The notes under the pieces are model-generated. The model was not told the origin of the DNA and searched no databases. It saw only the letters and a program-made list of their open reading frames with translations. A program made the translations under genes and the position numbers. Below, piece after piece: positions 33,225-41,620 of a DNA stretch of 64,000 nucleotides. The DNA comes from Candidatus Didemnitutus sp. (GTDB taxonomy: Bacteria; Verrucomicrobiota; Verrucomicrobiia; Opitutales; Opitutaceae). Where the stretch lies: the NCBI GenBank assembly GCA_019634575.1, contig JAHCAY010000001.1:2852001-2916000 (forward strand). Direction: 5' to 3'. The first letter of the stretch is position 1. Every line of letters begins with the position of its first letter.

Positions 33225-35264
33225 ATGTCCCGCACTTCACCGACGCCCGCTGACGGGCGCCGCTCGCTCTGGTCTCGACTCCTCTCGCGCCGCCACGGCG
33301 GCGTAGCCATCTTTTTCGCGGTCTTTCTGATCGCGGCCTTCGTCACGCGGGTGGCGCTGCTGATCCAGGCGCGGCACGACGTGGTGTGGACCCCGTCTTT
33401 GCTCGCGGCATTTTTCTGGGGCGTGCTCTACGACCTGGGCGCGGCGGCGTGGGCTTCGCTGCCGCTGACGCTTCTGCTCGCGGCGCTGCCGGCGCGGTTC
33501 TTCGAGTGGGCATGGGCGCGCTGGCTGGCGGCGCTCGGTGCGTTCGCGATCGTCTACGCGCTGTTTTTCGGCACGGTTTCCGAGTGGACGTTCTGGGAGG
33601 AGTTCGGCGTGCGGTTCAACTTCATCGCGGTCGACTACCTCGTCTACACCACCGAGGTCGTAGGCAACATCCGCGAATCCTACAATCTCCCCGCGATCAT
33701 CGGCGGCGTCGCCGCCGTGTCCGCGCTCGGGGTGTGGCTGCTCGCGCGCGCGGGTTGGCCGCAGACATGGTTCGCGCACGCGACCGAGCCGATGGGCCGG
33801 CGCTGGAAGGCGGCGGCGATCTGGTTCTGCGCCGCGATCGCGTTCGGCTCCATCCAGGACGAGCGGCTGCTGCCGACCTTCAAAAACAATTTCAACCGCG
33901 AGATCGGCAAGAACGGCCTCTGGGCGCTCTTCGCGGCGTTCAAGAACAACATCCTCGATTACGAGCAGTTCTACAAAACTCTCCCGATCGACGAGGCGTT
34001 CGCCCAAGTGCAGGCCAAACTCGTCGTCGACGGCTCCACGCTGCTGCGCCCCGGCGAGCGCGACACGCTGCGTTTCGTGAAAAACGACGGCGGCCCCGAG
34101 CTGCGTCCGAACGTCATCCAGATCACGGTCGAGAGCCTGAGCGCCGACTTCGTCGGCATCTTCAACCACGCCTCGAAGCTCACGCCGCATCTCGAGGCGC
34201 TCGCGCGGCACAGTCTGGTGTTCGATAATTTCTATGCCACCGGCACGCGCACCGACCGCGGCATGGAGGCGCTCACGCTCTCGCTGCCGCCGACACCCGG
34301 CCGCTCGATGATCAAGCGCCCGAACAACGAGAACATGTTCACGCTCGGCTCCGTGTTCCAGGCGAAGGGCTACGACACCGCGTTCATCTACGGCGGCTTC
34401 GGCTACTTCGACAACATGAACTACTTTTTCGGCCACAACGGCTATCGCGTCATCGACCGCAACAGCCCCGAGGCCGACGTCACCTTCGCCAACGTCTGGG
34501 GCGCGTGCGACGAGGACCTCTATCGCTGGACGATGCGAGAGGCCGACAAGTCCTTCGCCACCGGCAAGCCGTTCCACTACTTCGTCATGACGACGTCGAA
34601 TCACCGCCCCTACACGTTTCCCGAGGGCAAGATCGACCTGCCGTCGAAGATCTCCGGCCGCGCCGGCGCGGTGAAATACACCGACTTCGCCATCGGCCAG
34701 TTCCTCAAGGACGCGGAGTCGAAGCCGTGGTTCAAGAACACCGTGTTCGTCATCGTCGCCGACCACTGCGCCTCCAGCGCCGGCCGCGCCGAGCTGCCGG
34801 TGCAGAACTACCACATCCCGCTCTTCATCTACTCGCCCGGCGGCCACATCGCACCCGGCCGCATCCAGGCGCTCACCAGCCAGGTCGACTACGCGCCCAC
34901 GCTGCTCGGCCTGCTCAACTGGAGCTACGTCTCGCGCTTCTTCGGTCACGACATCCGCCGCACCCCGCCGGAAAACGCCCGCGCGCTCATCGGCAACTAC
35001 CAGAAGCTCGGCCACCTCGAGCATGGCCACTTCGTCGTGCTCCGCCCGCAGCGCGGCGCCAATTCCTACACCGTGGACCTGCGCACCGGCGGCCTCACAC
35101 CCGCCCCGCGCGACGAGGCGAACGAGAACGCCGCCATCGGCTACTACCAGAGCGCAAATTACCTCTACGAACACCGCGCCTACAATGCCCTCACGCCGGA
35201 AGAGCTGGCGAAGTTCACCGCCGAGGGTGAAAAGCGCGCCGCCGAAAAAACGACCGGCAAATGA
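33225..35264 (+). CDS. LTA-synthase-like membrane sulfatase-family transferase
   Basis: This 679-aa protein has five transmembrane helices (about 25-230) and an extracytoplasmic alkaline-phosphatase-superfamily domain (about 300-600). Its metal and nucleophile residues are visible: ITVESLSADFVG, the nucleophile Thr region ATGTRTDRGMEA, and VIVADHCASS near the end. Relatives transfer glycerophosphate or phosphoethanolamine from phospholipids to envelope glycans or lipids. True lipoteichoic acid is not expected in a Gram-negative, so an envelope-modifying phosphotransferase is likelier. It overlaps the next gene by ATGA. Confidence 0.85.
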   Translation: MSRTSPTPADGRRSLWSRLLSRRHGGVAIFFAVFLIAAFVTRVALLIQARHDVVWTPSLLAAFFWGVLYDLGAAAWASLPLTLLLAALPARFFEWAWARWLAALGAFAIVYALFFGTVSEWTFWEEFGVRFNFIAVDYLVYTTEVVGNIRESYNLPAIIGGVAAVSALGVWLLARAGWPQTWFAHATEPMGRRWKAAAIWFCAAIAFGSIQDERLLPTFKNNFNREIGKNGLWALFAAFKNNILDYEQFYKTLPIDEAFAQVQAKLVVDGSTLLRPGERDTLRFVKNDGGPELRPNVIQITVESLSADFVGIFNHASKLTPHLEALARHSLVFDNFYATGTRTDRGMEALTLSLPPTPGRSMIKRPNNENMFTLGSVFQAKGYDTAFIYGGFGYFDNMNYFFGHNGYRVIDRNSPEADVTFANVWGACDEDLYRWTMREADKSFATGKPFHYFVMTTSNHRPYTFPEGKIDLPSKISGRAGAVKYTDFAIGQFLKDAESKPWFKNTVFVIVADHCASSAGRAELPVQNYHIPLFIYSPGGHIAPGRIQALTSQVDYAPTLLGLLNWSYVSRFFGHDIRRTPPENARALIGNYQKLGHLEHGHFVVLRPQRGANSYTVDLRTGGLTPAPRDEANENAAIGYYQSANYLYEHRAYNALTPEELAKFTAEGEKRAAEKTTGK

Positions 35265-36190
35265 ATCTCCGTCGCAACCTCCCCGCGCTCGTCGTGCTTT
35301 GCCTCGCGCCGCTCGTGCGCGCGGAGGAGCCCACTCCGCCCGTCGCGACCGAGCCGGCGAAAGTCCAAAAGGCGACCGACGACGACCTGCGCATCCAAGG
35401 CATCTTCAACAGCGCGCTCCCCGGCACCGAGCGGAAGAGTTCGTTGCGCCTGATCGTGCACCCGCACCTCGGCGACCTCACGAAGCGCGACGAGATCCGC
35501 ACCGCGCTGGGATTGCGCTACGGCCTCACCGCGGAATGGGAAGCCACCGCGGAGACCGACGCCTACTTCACGCACGGTTTGAAGGGCGGCAATTTCGGCG
35601 AAGAGGCGGGCTTTGCCTCGATTCACCTCGGCACGAAATATCGCCTCGGTGACCCGCTGAAGCTCGGCGTCGATACGTCGATCGGCCTCGATTGGTCGCG
35701 CCCGCTCGGCACGCCGCCACCGGATGTCACCGATGGCCTGAAACACGTCTCGCCCTACTTCACCATGTCGCGCCCGCTCCAGTCGCATCCCGGCTGGCGC
35801 GTGTTCTGGGGGCTCGGCTACGACGACGTCACGCAGACCGACGTCATCGGCAAGCTCGAGAAGAACGACCTCCGCGACGACTCGCTTGGTCTCTCCGGCG
35901 GCGTGCTCTGGGAGCGCGGCCCGACGACTTACACGCTCGAGACGACCTACCAGACGACGCGCTTCACCAGCGACAGCGACCGTTACGTGCTCGGCATTCG
36001 CCCCGGCGTCGTGTGGACGATTCCGCCGAAATACACCTTCCACGCCAAAGGCAAGTGGCTGCTCGGTGTCGGCTTCCGTTTCACGCACGGACCGGACGGC
36101 AACGACGTCGGCCTCAACGCCAAGCTCCGGGTGAACTTCGATTTCAAGCGCTTGCTCGGTCGGAAAAAAGACCCAGCGTCGGCGCCATGA
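35261..36190 (+). CDS. probable outer-membrane beta-barrel protein
   Basis: This 309-aa protein has a signal peptide (MNLRRNLPALVVLCLAPLVRA) and a mature part of alternating short beta strands with aromatic girdle residues (LRLIVHPHLG, LGLRYGLTAEWEATAETDAYF, GLGYDDVTQ, YTLETTYQTTRF). It ends in FDFKRLLGRKK rather than a terminal Phe. It is sandwiched by ATGA overlaps between the sulfatase-like transferase and the PAP2 phosphatase, so the three are one translational unit. No specific substrate can be proposed. Confidence 0.75.
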   Translation: MNLRRNLPALVVLCLAPLVRAEEPTPPVATEPAKVQKATDDDLRIQGIFNSALPGTERKSSLRLIVHPHLGDLTKRDEIRTALGLRYGLTAEWEATAETDAYFTHGLKGGNFGEEAGFASIHLGTKYRLGDPLKLGVDTSIGLDWSRPLGTPPPDVTDGLKHVSPYFTMSRPLQSHPGWRVFWGLGYDDVTQTDVIGKLEKNDLRDDSLGLSGGVLWERGPTTYTLETTYQTTRFTSDSDRYVLGIRPGVVWTIPPKYTFHAKGKWLLGVGFRFTHGPDGNDVGLNAKLRVNFDFKRLLGRKKDPASAP

Positions 36191-36900
36191 CGCTGCGCGC
36201 GCCCGAATTTCTCGATCGCACGCTCTGGCCAGCGGTGCTGCTGCTCGCCGGCGCGCTGGCGATTTTCGAGTTCACGGACGTCGACCTGGCGTTGCAGGAC
36301 CATTTCTACGACTTCGCGCAGCAGCGCTGGATTGTCGACGGCACCGAGCCGGTCGGCCGCGCCTTGTTCTACAACATTCCGAAGATCGGCGTGATGGTCA
36401 CCGGCGTGGCGCTGCTCGCGCTCGCGCTCGGCCCGGCGCGCTGGCGCGAGCGGTTGCGCCTGGAGCGGCGCGGTTTGTGGGTCGCGGTCGCGACGCTCGC
36501 GACGGTGCCGGCGCTCGCCGGCCTCGGGAAGAATTTCACCAACGTCCACTGTCCGTCCGAGATCCGCCGCTACGGCGGCGATGTGGCCTACGCGAAGCTC
36601 TGCTCGCCGTATCCCGCGGACGACCAGCCGAAGCAAAAAGGCCACTGTTTCCCCGCCGGCCACGCCAGCGGCGGCTTCGCCCTGCTCGCGCTCGCGTGGC
36701 TGCGGCCGTCGCGGCGCATGCGTGCTGTCGGCCTCGCGCTCGGCCTGGGCCTCGGTTGGTATATGGGTGCGTATCAGATGCTAAAGGGGGCGCACTACCT
36801 CAGCCACACCGTGACGACGATGTTGCTCGCGTGGATCGTGGCGCTGGCCTGGCGCCGGATGCTGTGGCGCGGCTGGGGAGTAAGTTCCTCCGCTAATTGA
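36187..36900 (+). CDS. PAP2-family membrane phosphatase
   Basis: This 237-aa integral membrane protein is a type 2 phosphatidic-acid phosphatase. Motifs are GKNFTNVHCPSEIRRYGG (C1-like), CFPAGHASGG (C2, with the catalytic His) and GAHYLSHTVTT (C3, where the usual SRxxxxxHxxxD is degenerate but His is kept). The CPxxxRRYGG region resembles lipid-A/undecaprenyl-type phosphatases. With an adjacent envelope phosphotransferase, removal of a phosphate from lipid A, lipid carrier or a released diacylglycerol product is plausible. It is the third gene in the coupled set. Confidence 0.85.
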   Translation: MTLRAPEFLDRTLWPAVLLLAGALAIFEFTDVDLALQDHFYDFAQQRWIVDGTEPVGRALFYNIPKIGVMVTGVALLALALGPARWRERLRLERRGLWVAVATLATVPALAGLGKNFTNVHCPSEIRRYGGDVAYAKLCSPYPADDQPKQKGHCFPAGHASGGFALLALAWLRPSRRMRAVGLALGLGLGWYMGAYQMLKGAHYLSHTVTTMLLAWIVALAWRRMLWRGWGVSSSAN

Positions 36901-37018
36901 GTAGTTTCGAGGCAGACGCGCGCTTGACGCCGTCGGGCACTGGCGGTCCGCTCCTTTTATCCGCGCAACCACCCTGTGGGCCTCGGGGCGATCCAAGCGG
37001 AGCTTACCAGCGCCCTCC

Positions 37019-37501
37019 ATGAACCTTCGCACGCCCATGAACGACGGCACGCCGCATGTGTTGGTGGTCGAGGATGACGAGAACGACGTTTTCTTCCTGC
37101 GGCGCGCGCTGCAAAGCGCGGGTGCCGTCATCGATCTCCACGTGGCAAGCGACGGCCGTCAGGCGTTGGATTATCTCCTCGGTTGCGACGGTTTCAGCGA
37201 CCGCGTGAAGCACCCGCTGCCGAACGTCGTCCTGCTCGACCTGAAAGTGCCCTACATCTCCGGTCTGGACGTGCTGCGGCAGATCCGCGCGACGCCGGAG
37301 CTGCGCAAGCTGATCGTGGTGATCCTCACGTCGTCGGCGCTCGAGTCCGATGTCACGCAAGCCTACGAGATCGGCGCGAATTCATTCCTCGTGAAGCCGA
37401 GCCGGCTCGAGGATCAGCGGGAACTCGCGCTGCGCATCGTCGGCTACTGGCTCCGTTCGAATCTCCCGCCGCCGCTGCGATCCAGCCGCGACGGGGCGTG
37501 A
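37019..37501 (+). CDS. single-domain response regulator
   Basis: This 160-aa protein is a stand-alone receiver domain of the Rcp1/CheY-like class. Phosphoacceptor Asp74 is in NVVLLDLKVPYISG; acidic DDEND near the N-terminus, the Thr/Ser in VVILTSS and the Lys in SFLVKPS complete the active site. There is no output domain, so it acts by binding another protein. No kinase gene is adjacent. An ATG at 37037 is an alternative start with a six-residue shorter N-terminus. Confidence 0.92.
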   Translation: MNLRTPMNDGTPHVLVVEDDENDVFFLRRALQSAGAVIDLHVASDGRQALDYLLGCDGFSDRVKHPLPNVVLLDLKVPYISGLDVLRQIRATPELRKLIVVILTSSALESDVTQAYEIGANSFLVKPSRLEDQRELALRIVGYWLRSNLPPPLRSSRDGA

Positions 37502-37556
37502 GCGGGTGAACCGCGCCGCGTTTCCGGAGTAACGCGGCGGGCGCGCGGCGTTACGC

Positions 37557-38006
37557 TTACGGCAACTTGGCCTGGATGGCCTTGCTCGCGGCGGCGAAGT
37601 CGATGAGCGGCGCCTCCGGGCGCTGTTTGAGCGCGCCGATCACCTTGCCCATTTCCTTCTTCGAGGCGGCGCCGGTGGCGGCGATCACCTCGGCGATGAG
37701 CGCGTCGAGCTTGGCGGGGTCGAGGCCTTGCGGGAGATATTTCTCGAGGTGGCCGATCTCGGCGGTGTTGGCGGCGACGAGGTCGGCGCGGCCACCCTTC
37801 TCGAACTCGGTGCGGGCGTCGGAAAGATTTTTCACGGCCTTGCGGATGGCCGTGATCGCGAGGGCGTCGTCGATCGGCTTGTTCGCGTCCATCGCGGCGC
37901 GCTGGATCGCGGCGTCCATGGTGCGGAGCGCGGTGGAGCGGGCGGTGTCGCGCGCCTTCATGGCGGTGACGATGTCGGCACGGAGAGTTTCGTAGACGTT
38001 GGCCAT
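37557..38006 (-). CDS. GatB/YqeY domain protein
   Basis: This 149-aa protein is a stand-alone YqeY domain, related to the C-terminal tRNA-binding tail of GatB. The conserved pattern is MKARDTARSTALRTMDAAIQRAAMD, IRKAVKNLSDARTEFEKGGRADL, EIGHLEKYLPQ and TGAASKKEMGKVIGAL. The specific role in bacteria is not established; it may bind tRNA. The ATG at 38006 gives the standard length. It is convergent with the response regulator gene. Confidence 0.93.
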   Translation of the reverse strand: MANVYETLRADIVTAMKARDTARSTALRTMDAAIQRAAMDANKPIDDALAITAIRKAVKNLSDARTEFEKGGRADLVAANTAEIGHLEKYLPQGLDPAKLDALIAEVIAATGAASKKEMGKVIGALKQRPEAPLIDFAAASKAIQAKLP

Positions 38007-38159
38007 GGGGCGGAAGATGCCGCTTTCGCGCCAAAGCGAAAGCGTGGAGTGTGTCGCGTCCAGATCGCCGCTTGTCCCTTCGAGGGGAAGGGGGCAAAAG
38101 AGATTCCCGGGCCACGCTTGTGCGAGTCCGCACGAGCGCAATCGAAGCACTTGCCTCCC

Positions 38160-39563
38160 ATGAATGCGCCCCGCTACGACCGATTGTCCCACCGCATGCT
38201 GCAGGCGTTGAGCCGGAATGCATGGCTCAGCGTGTCCGCTCTCACCGAAGCGGCCGCTCGCGACGCCCGCTTTATCAAAGTCAGAGTGCGCGCCGCACTC
38301 ACCCTGCTCTTGGATTGCGGCGCAGTTGTCGTCGTGAAGAAGGGGGGAGAAAAGGGGTTCAGCCTGACCGAAGCCGGGCGCGCTCTGCTCGCCGAATGGG
38401 ATCGCACCGCGCCGCCGCCGGATGAACTCGCGCGCAGGCTATCCAAGCCGGAGATACCTTGGGTGGCCCACAAACTGAGAAGGCCGCCAGCCGACCTCGA
38501 GGAGGGGGAGGCGGAAACCTCGGCGGATGAGGCCCCCGCATTTTCGTTGGGCACCGCGCGTCCGCCGGCTGCACCATTGCCGGATGATCTGCTGAGCGAC
38601 CCGCGCATCGTGCCGGTGTGGTATGGCACGAACCGCCGGCCGGAAAACGCGGCGGACGAACACGATGGCTATGGCGGTGCCACCGATGATCGCATGCATT
38701 ACGGCTATTGCACCGTGAACGTGCCGAAGCGCTACGTGAAGGGCGGCTCGGGACGCGGCTGGCTCGGCCGCCTGATCCATCGCGAGCAAACCGAACTTGA
38801 GCTCGGCAGCATCATGCCGCTGGCGGAGGCGGATTTTTTGTCCCGGCTCGCGAGCACGCTCAGCGCCATCAAGGAGGCACCGGCGATGCTCCTGTTCGTG
38901 CACGGCTTCCGCACGACCTTTCGTGCCGCGGCGGAGAGTGCGGGACAGTTGAGCTACGAACTGGATCTGCCGGTCGCGCTTTTCAGTTGGCCATCACGCG
39001 GCAAGCTCGCCGGCTATCTCGCGGACGAAGAAGCCGCGCGCGAATCCGTCGCCGCCTTGAAGGATTTCGTGCGGACGCTCGCCGCCACCGCGGCGGCGCA
39101 AGGCCGTCGACTCCACGTGATCGCGCACAGCATGGGCAATCGGGCGCTGCTCCAGGCGCTGCATGAGGTCGCATTGCAGGGTGCCGCCGGCGGTCCGCAG
39201 ATTGGCCAGGTGATCTTCGCCGCCCCCGACGTGCCTCAACGTGAATTCCTGCGCCAGCTGGCGCGGGTTGCGGCGGCGCCGGGACTGACGGCCGGGCACA
39301 CGCTCTACGCCGCGAAGGACGACCTCGCCCTGTTTGCCTCGCAGGAACTGCATGACAATCCGCGCGCCGGCATCTGCCCGCCGGTCACGACCGCGCCGAA
39401 TTTGGAGACGGTGGATGTTTCGCACTACAATCTCTCGGTGCTGGGCCACGGCTACTGCTTCAATATCGGTCCTGTGCTGGAAGACATCTCGGTCGTGTTG
39501 CACGGCGGCAAGTTCCGCCTGCGCAGCCGTGCCACGGGCGGCGGTCACTGGGTCCTCGGTTGA
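38160..39563 (+). CDS. winged-helix - DUF900 alpha/beta-hydrolase fusion
   Basis: This 467-aa protein combines an N-terminal winged-helix-like domain (about 1-85: LSVSALTEAAARDARFIKVRVRAALTLLLDCGAVVVVKKGGEKGFSLTEAGRALL) with a DUF900 hydrolase domain (about 145-440). The hydrolase part starts at VWYGTNRRP and shows the oxyanion strand MLLFVHGFRTTF, nucleophile elbow IAHSMGNRA and the late VDVSHYNLSVLGHGY, with the probable catalytic His. The pairing of a DNA-binding-like domain with a hydrolase is unusual. Role and substrate are unknown. No signal peptide is present. Confidence 0.85.
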   Translation: MNAPRYDRLSHRMLQALSRNAWLSVSALTEAAARDARFIKVRVRAALTLLLDCGAVVVVKKGGEKGFSLTEAGRALLAEWDRTAPPPDELARRLSKPEIPWVAHKLRRPPADLEEGEAETSADEAPAFSLGTARPPAAPLPDDLLSDPRIVPVWYGTNRRPENAADEHDGYGGATDDRMHYGYCTVNVPKRYVKGGSGRGWLGRLIHREQTELELGSIMPLAEADFLSRLASTLSAIKEAPAMLLFVHGFRTTFRAAAESAGQLSYELDLPVALFSWPSRGKLAGYLADEEAARESVAALKDFVRTLAATAAAQGRRLHVIAHSMGNRALLQALHEVALQGAAGGPQIGQVIFAAPDVPQREFLRQLARVAAAPGLTAGHTLYAAKDDLALFASQELHDNPRAGICPPVTTAPNLETVDVSHYNLSVLGHGYCFNIGPVLEDISVVLHGGKFRLRSRATGGGHWVLG

Positions 39564-39634
39564 ACCGCCAAAGGTTGTCCGAAAACCGGGCTTCCGCCGT
39601 CGACAGCGTGCTGGCGCGCGCCCGTTGCTCTCTG

Positions 39635-39656
39635 GGGCGCGATCAAGATCGCTGCC
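39635..39656. repeat. GCGATCAAGATCGC palindrome between convergent genes
   Basis: The 14-base perfect palindrome at 39639-39652 extends imperfectly on both sides (GGGGC / GCTGCC). It lies in the 127-bp gap between the DUF900 hydrolase stop and the radical SAM stop. No U-tract follows. It could be a weak terminator hairpin or a REP-like element. Confidence 0.4.
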
Positions 39657-39690
39657 TACCGCTTCGGCAAAGCGCGCTTTGGGATCGCGT

Positions 39691-40779
39691 CTAGAGCAAT
39701 TCCAGCTGCACGCCGCCGGGCCGGCGGAAGTGCGCAGTCGAGAGCGTGAACTCCTCGCGGTTCAGGCCGAGACGGCGCGTCGTCACCGCGAATACCTGCC
39801 GCAACTGCTCGGCAAAAATGCCTTCGCCGCGCCCACGCACGCCGAAGCGCGCATCGTAGAGCTTGCCGCCGCGCATCTCGCGCACGCGGGCGAGCACGCG
39901 CTCCTTTTTGCCCGGCTCGTGGGCGTCGAGCCAGTCGATGAACACGTCCTTCACCGCGTGCGGCAGGCGCAGCGTGATGTAGTTGGCGCGTCGCGCGCCG
40001 GCGTCGCGCGCGGCCTCGAGGATGGCGGGCAGTTCGTGGTCGGTGAGGCCGGGAATCACGGGCGCGACGTTCACGCTGACCGGCACGCCAGCCTCCGCGA
40101 GCAGGCGAATCGCGCGCAGGCGATGCTCGGGACGCGCGGCGCGCGGCTCGAGCTTGCCGGCGAGCGCGGCGTCGAGCGTCGTGACGCTGAGCGTGACGGA
40201 GACGCAATGCCAGCGTGCGAGCTCGGCGAGCAGGTCGACGTCGCGCGTGATGAGGAAGTTTTTCGTGATGAGGGCGACGGGGTTCCGGAACTCCGCGAAC
40301 ACCTCGAGGCAGGCGCGCGTGAGGCCGAAGCGCCGCTCGGCGGGCTGGTAGCAGTCGGTGACGCCGCTGAGCATGACCGGCTGCGGCTGCCACTTTTTCG
40401 CCGCGAGCTCGCGCCGCAGCAATTCGGGCGCGCGGCGCTTTACCAGAATCTTCGTCTCGAAATCCAGGCCGCTGCTCCAGCCGAGGTAGTCGTGGAACGG
40501 CCGGGCGAAGCAATAGGCGCAACCGTGCTCGCAGCCGCGGTAGGGATTGAGGCCGAAAGCCGCGCCGACGTCGGGGCTGTCGTTGGCCGAGAGCACGGTC
40601 TCGCTCGCATCGTCGAAGAACTGCGTGCGCGGAAGCGGCCGCTCGATGGGCACGCCGTGGTCGTCGAACTCGACGAAGTCGGGGTCGGCCTCCACCGCGA
40701 TGGGCTCGAAGCGGTTGGCGGGATTCACGCGCGCGCCGCGGCCGATGGGAGCAGGCGACGGGGCGGGCGCGGTGGACAT
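39691..40779 (-). CDS. radical SAM protein, PA0069/SplB-like family
   Basis: This 362-aa protein has the radical SAM cluster motif CEHGCAYC, which binds a 4Fe-4S cluster that cleaves SAM, within NPYRGCEHGCAYCFARPFHDYLG. FETKILVKRRAPELLRREL and LSGVTDCYQPAERRFGLTR follow, characteristic of the PA0069 family, which is related to spore photoproduct lyase. The substrate is unknown. The ATG at 40779 gives MSTAPAPSPAPIGRGARVNPANRFE with the conserved GRGA.xNPxNRFE opening. It is divergent from the YdcF-like gene. Confidence 0.92.
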   Translation of the reverse strand: MSTAPAPSPAPIGRGARVNPANRFEPIAVEADPDFVEFDDHGVPIERPLPRTQFFDDASETVLSANDSPDVGAAFGLNPYRGCEHGCAYCFARPFHDYLGWSSGLDFETKILVKRRAPELLRRELAAKKWQPQPVMLSGVTDCYQPAERRFGLTRACLEVFAEFRNPVALITKNFLITRDVDLLAELARWHCVSVTLSVTTLDAALAGKLEPRAARPEHRLRAIRLLAEAGVPVSVNVAPVIPGLTDHELPAILEAARDAGARRANYITLRLPHAVKDVFIDWLDAHEPGKKERVLARVREMRGGKLYDARFGVRGRGEGIFAEQLRQVFAVTTRRLGLNREEFTLSTAHFRRPGGVQLELL

Positions 40780-40891
40780 GCGGCGAAGGTATGCAAGCGG
40801 TCCGCGCCGCCAGCACGAAGTGGAAATCGCGGGCGAAAAATCGCCGCGCGCGGCGTTGATGTCGTGCCGCGCGCGCGATGAGATGGTCGCC

Positions 40892-41548
40892 ATGTCCGCC
40901 GCCGCCGATTCCCGCGCGCTCGAGCTTGCCTTCGCGTATCTCGCCGCGGCGGACGCGTTGCCGGCGGAAGCGGCGGACGTCGTGCTCGGCCTCGGGCATT
41001 TCGACCGGACGATTCCGCGGCTGTGTGCGGAGCTGGCGCTGGCGGGGCGGGCGCGCTGGATCGTTTTCTCCGGCGGCGTCGGCGCGGGCAGTGGCGATTT
41101 CACGCAGGCGGAGGCGTTGGAATTCCGCGACGACGTGCGGCGACACTGGCCAGCGGTCGAGGCGCGGATCGCGCTGCTTGAAACGCGTTCGACGAACACG
41201 GGTGAGAATCTCGCGTTTACCACCGCCGCGCTCGCGGCGGCGCGGCCGGATTTGCGGCCGGGCGACGGGCTGCGTTCGGCGATCGTCGTGGCGACGCCGT
41301 GCCGGTTGCGTCGCGCGCTAGCGACGGTGCGGCGGCATTGGCCGGAGGTGCGGAGCGTCGGCACTTGCGCCGTGCGGTCGCTGGCCGAGGAGGAAGCGTT
41401 CTACGCGCGGCACGGGTTGGCGCTGCGCACGCAGGTCGCGGGCGAGTTCGAGCGGTTGGCGAGTTATCCGGCGCGGGGCTTCATGGCACCGATCGAGGTG
41501 CCGGCGGACGTCTGGTCGGCGGCGCGGCAGCTCGGTGCGAAGGTTTAG
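40892..41548 (+). CDS. YdcF-like (DUF218) protein
   Basis: This 218-aa protein matches DUF218/YdcF: VVLGLGHFDRTIPR, WIVFSGGVGAGSGDFTQAEALEFRD, LETRSTNTGENLAFTTAAL and AIVVATPCRLRRALATVRRHWP. The family has a Rossmann-like fold; E. coli YdcF binds SAM, while some members act in envelope glycan metabolism. No membrane anchor is present here. The ATG at 40892 follows GAGATGG at a reasonable distance; 40883 is an alternative. Confidence 0.85.
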   Translation: MSAAADSRALELAFAYLAAADALPAEAADVVLGLGHFDRTIPRLCAELALAGRARWIVFSGGVGAGSGDFTQAEALEFRDDVRRHWPAVEARIALLETRSTNTGENLAFTTAALAAARPDLRPGDGLRSAIVVATPCRLRRALATVRRHWPEVRSVGTCAVRSLAEEEAFYARHGLALRTQVAGEFERLASYPARGFMAPIEVPADVWSAARQLGAKV

Positions 41549-41620
41549 AAAAACGTCGCCCGCCGGCGTAAAACTGGCGCAGCATTGAACGAATTCCCGC
41601 CGCCTGTGTCCTACTGCCGC

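Noticed and set aside
33237-35174. Open frame of 645 codons antisense to the LTA-synthase-like gene
   Set aside because: The plus strand encodes a clear sulfatase-family protein with membrane helices. The antisense translation has low-complexity composition and no signal.
35261-36900. ATGA overlaps as a special translational system
   Set aside because: These four-base overlaps occur at many junctions in the window (R-M locus, his genes, LtaS-like set, cyclase-FecR, rhombosortase-lplT). They are ordinary coupling in compact operons.
36901-37018. Promoter with TTGACG before the response regulator
   Set aside because: TTGACG is present, but the nearest TATAAT-like hexamer (TTTTAT) is about 25 bases away, too far for a standard promoter.
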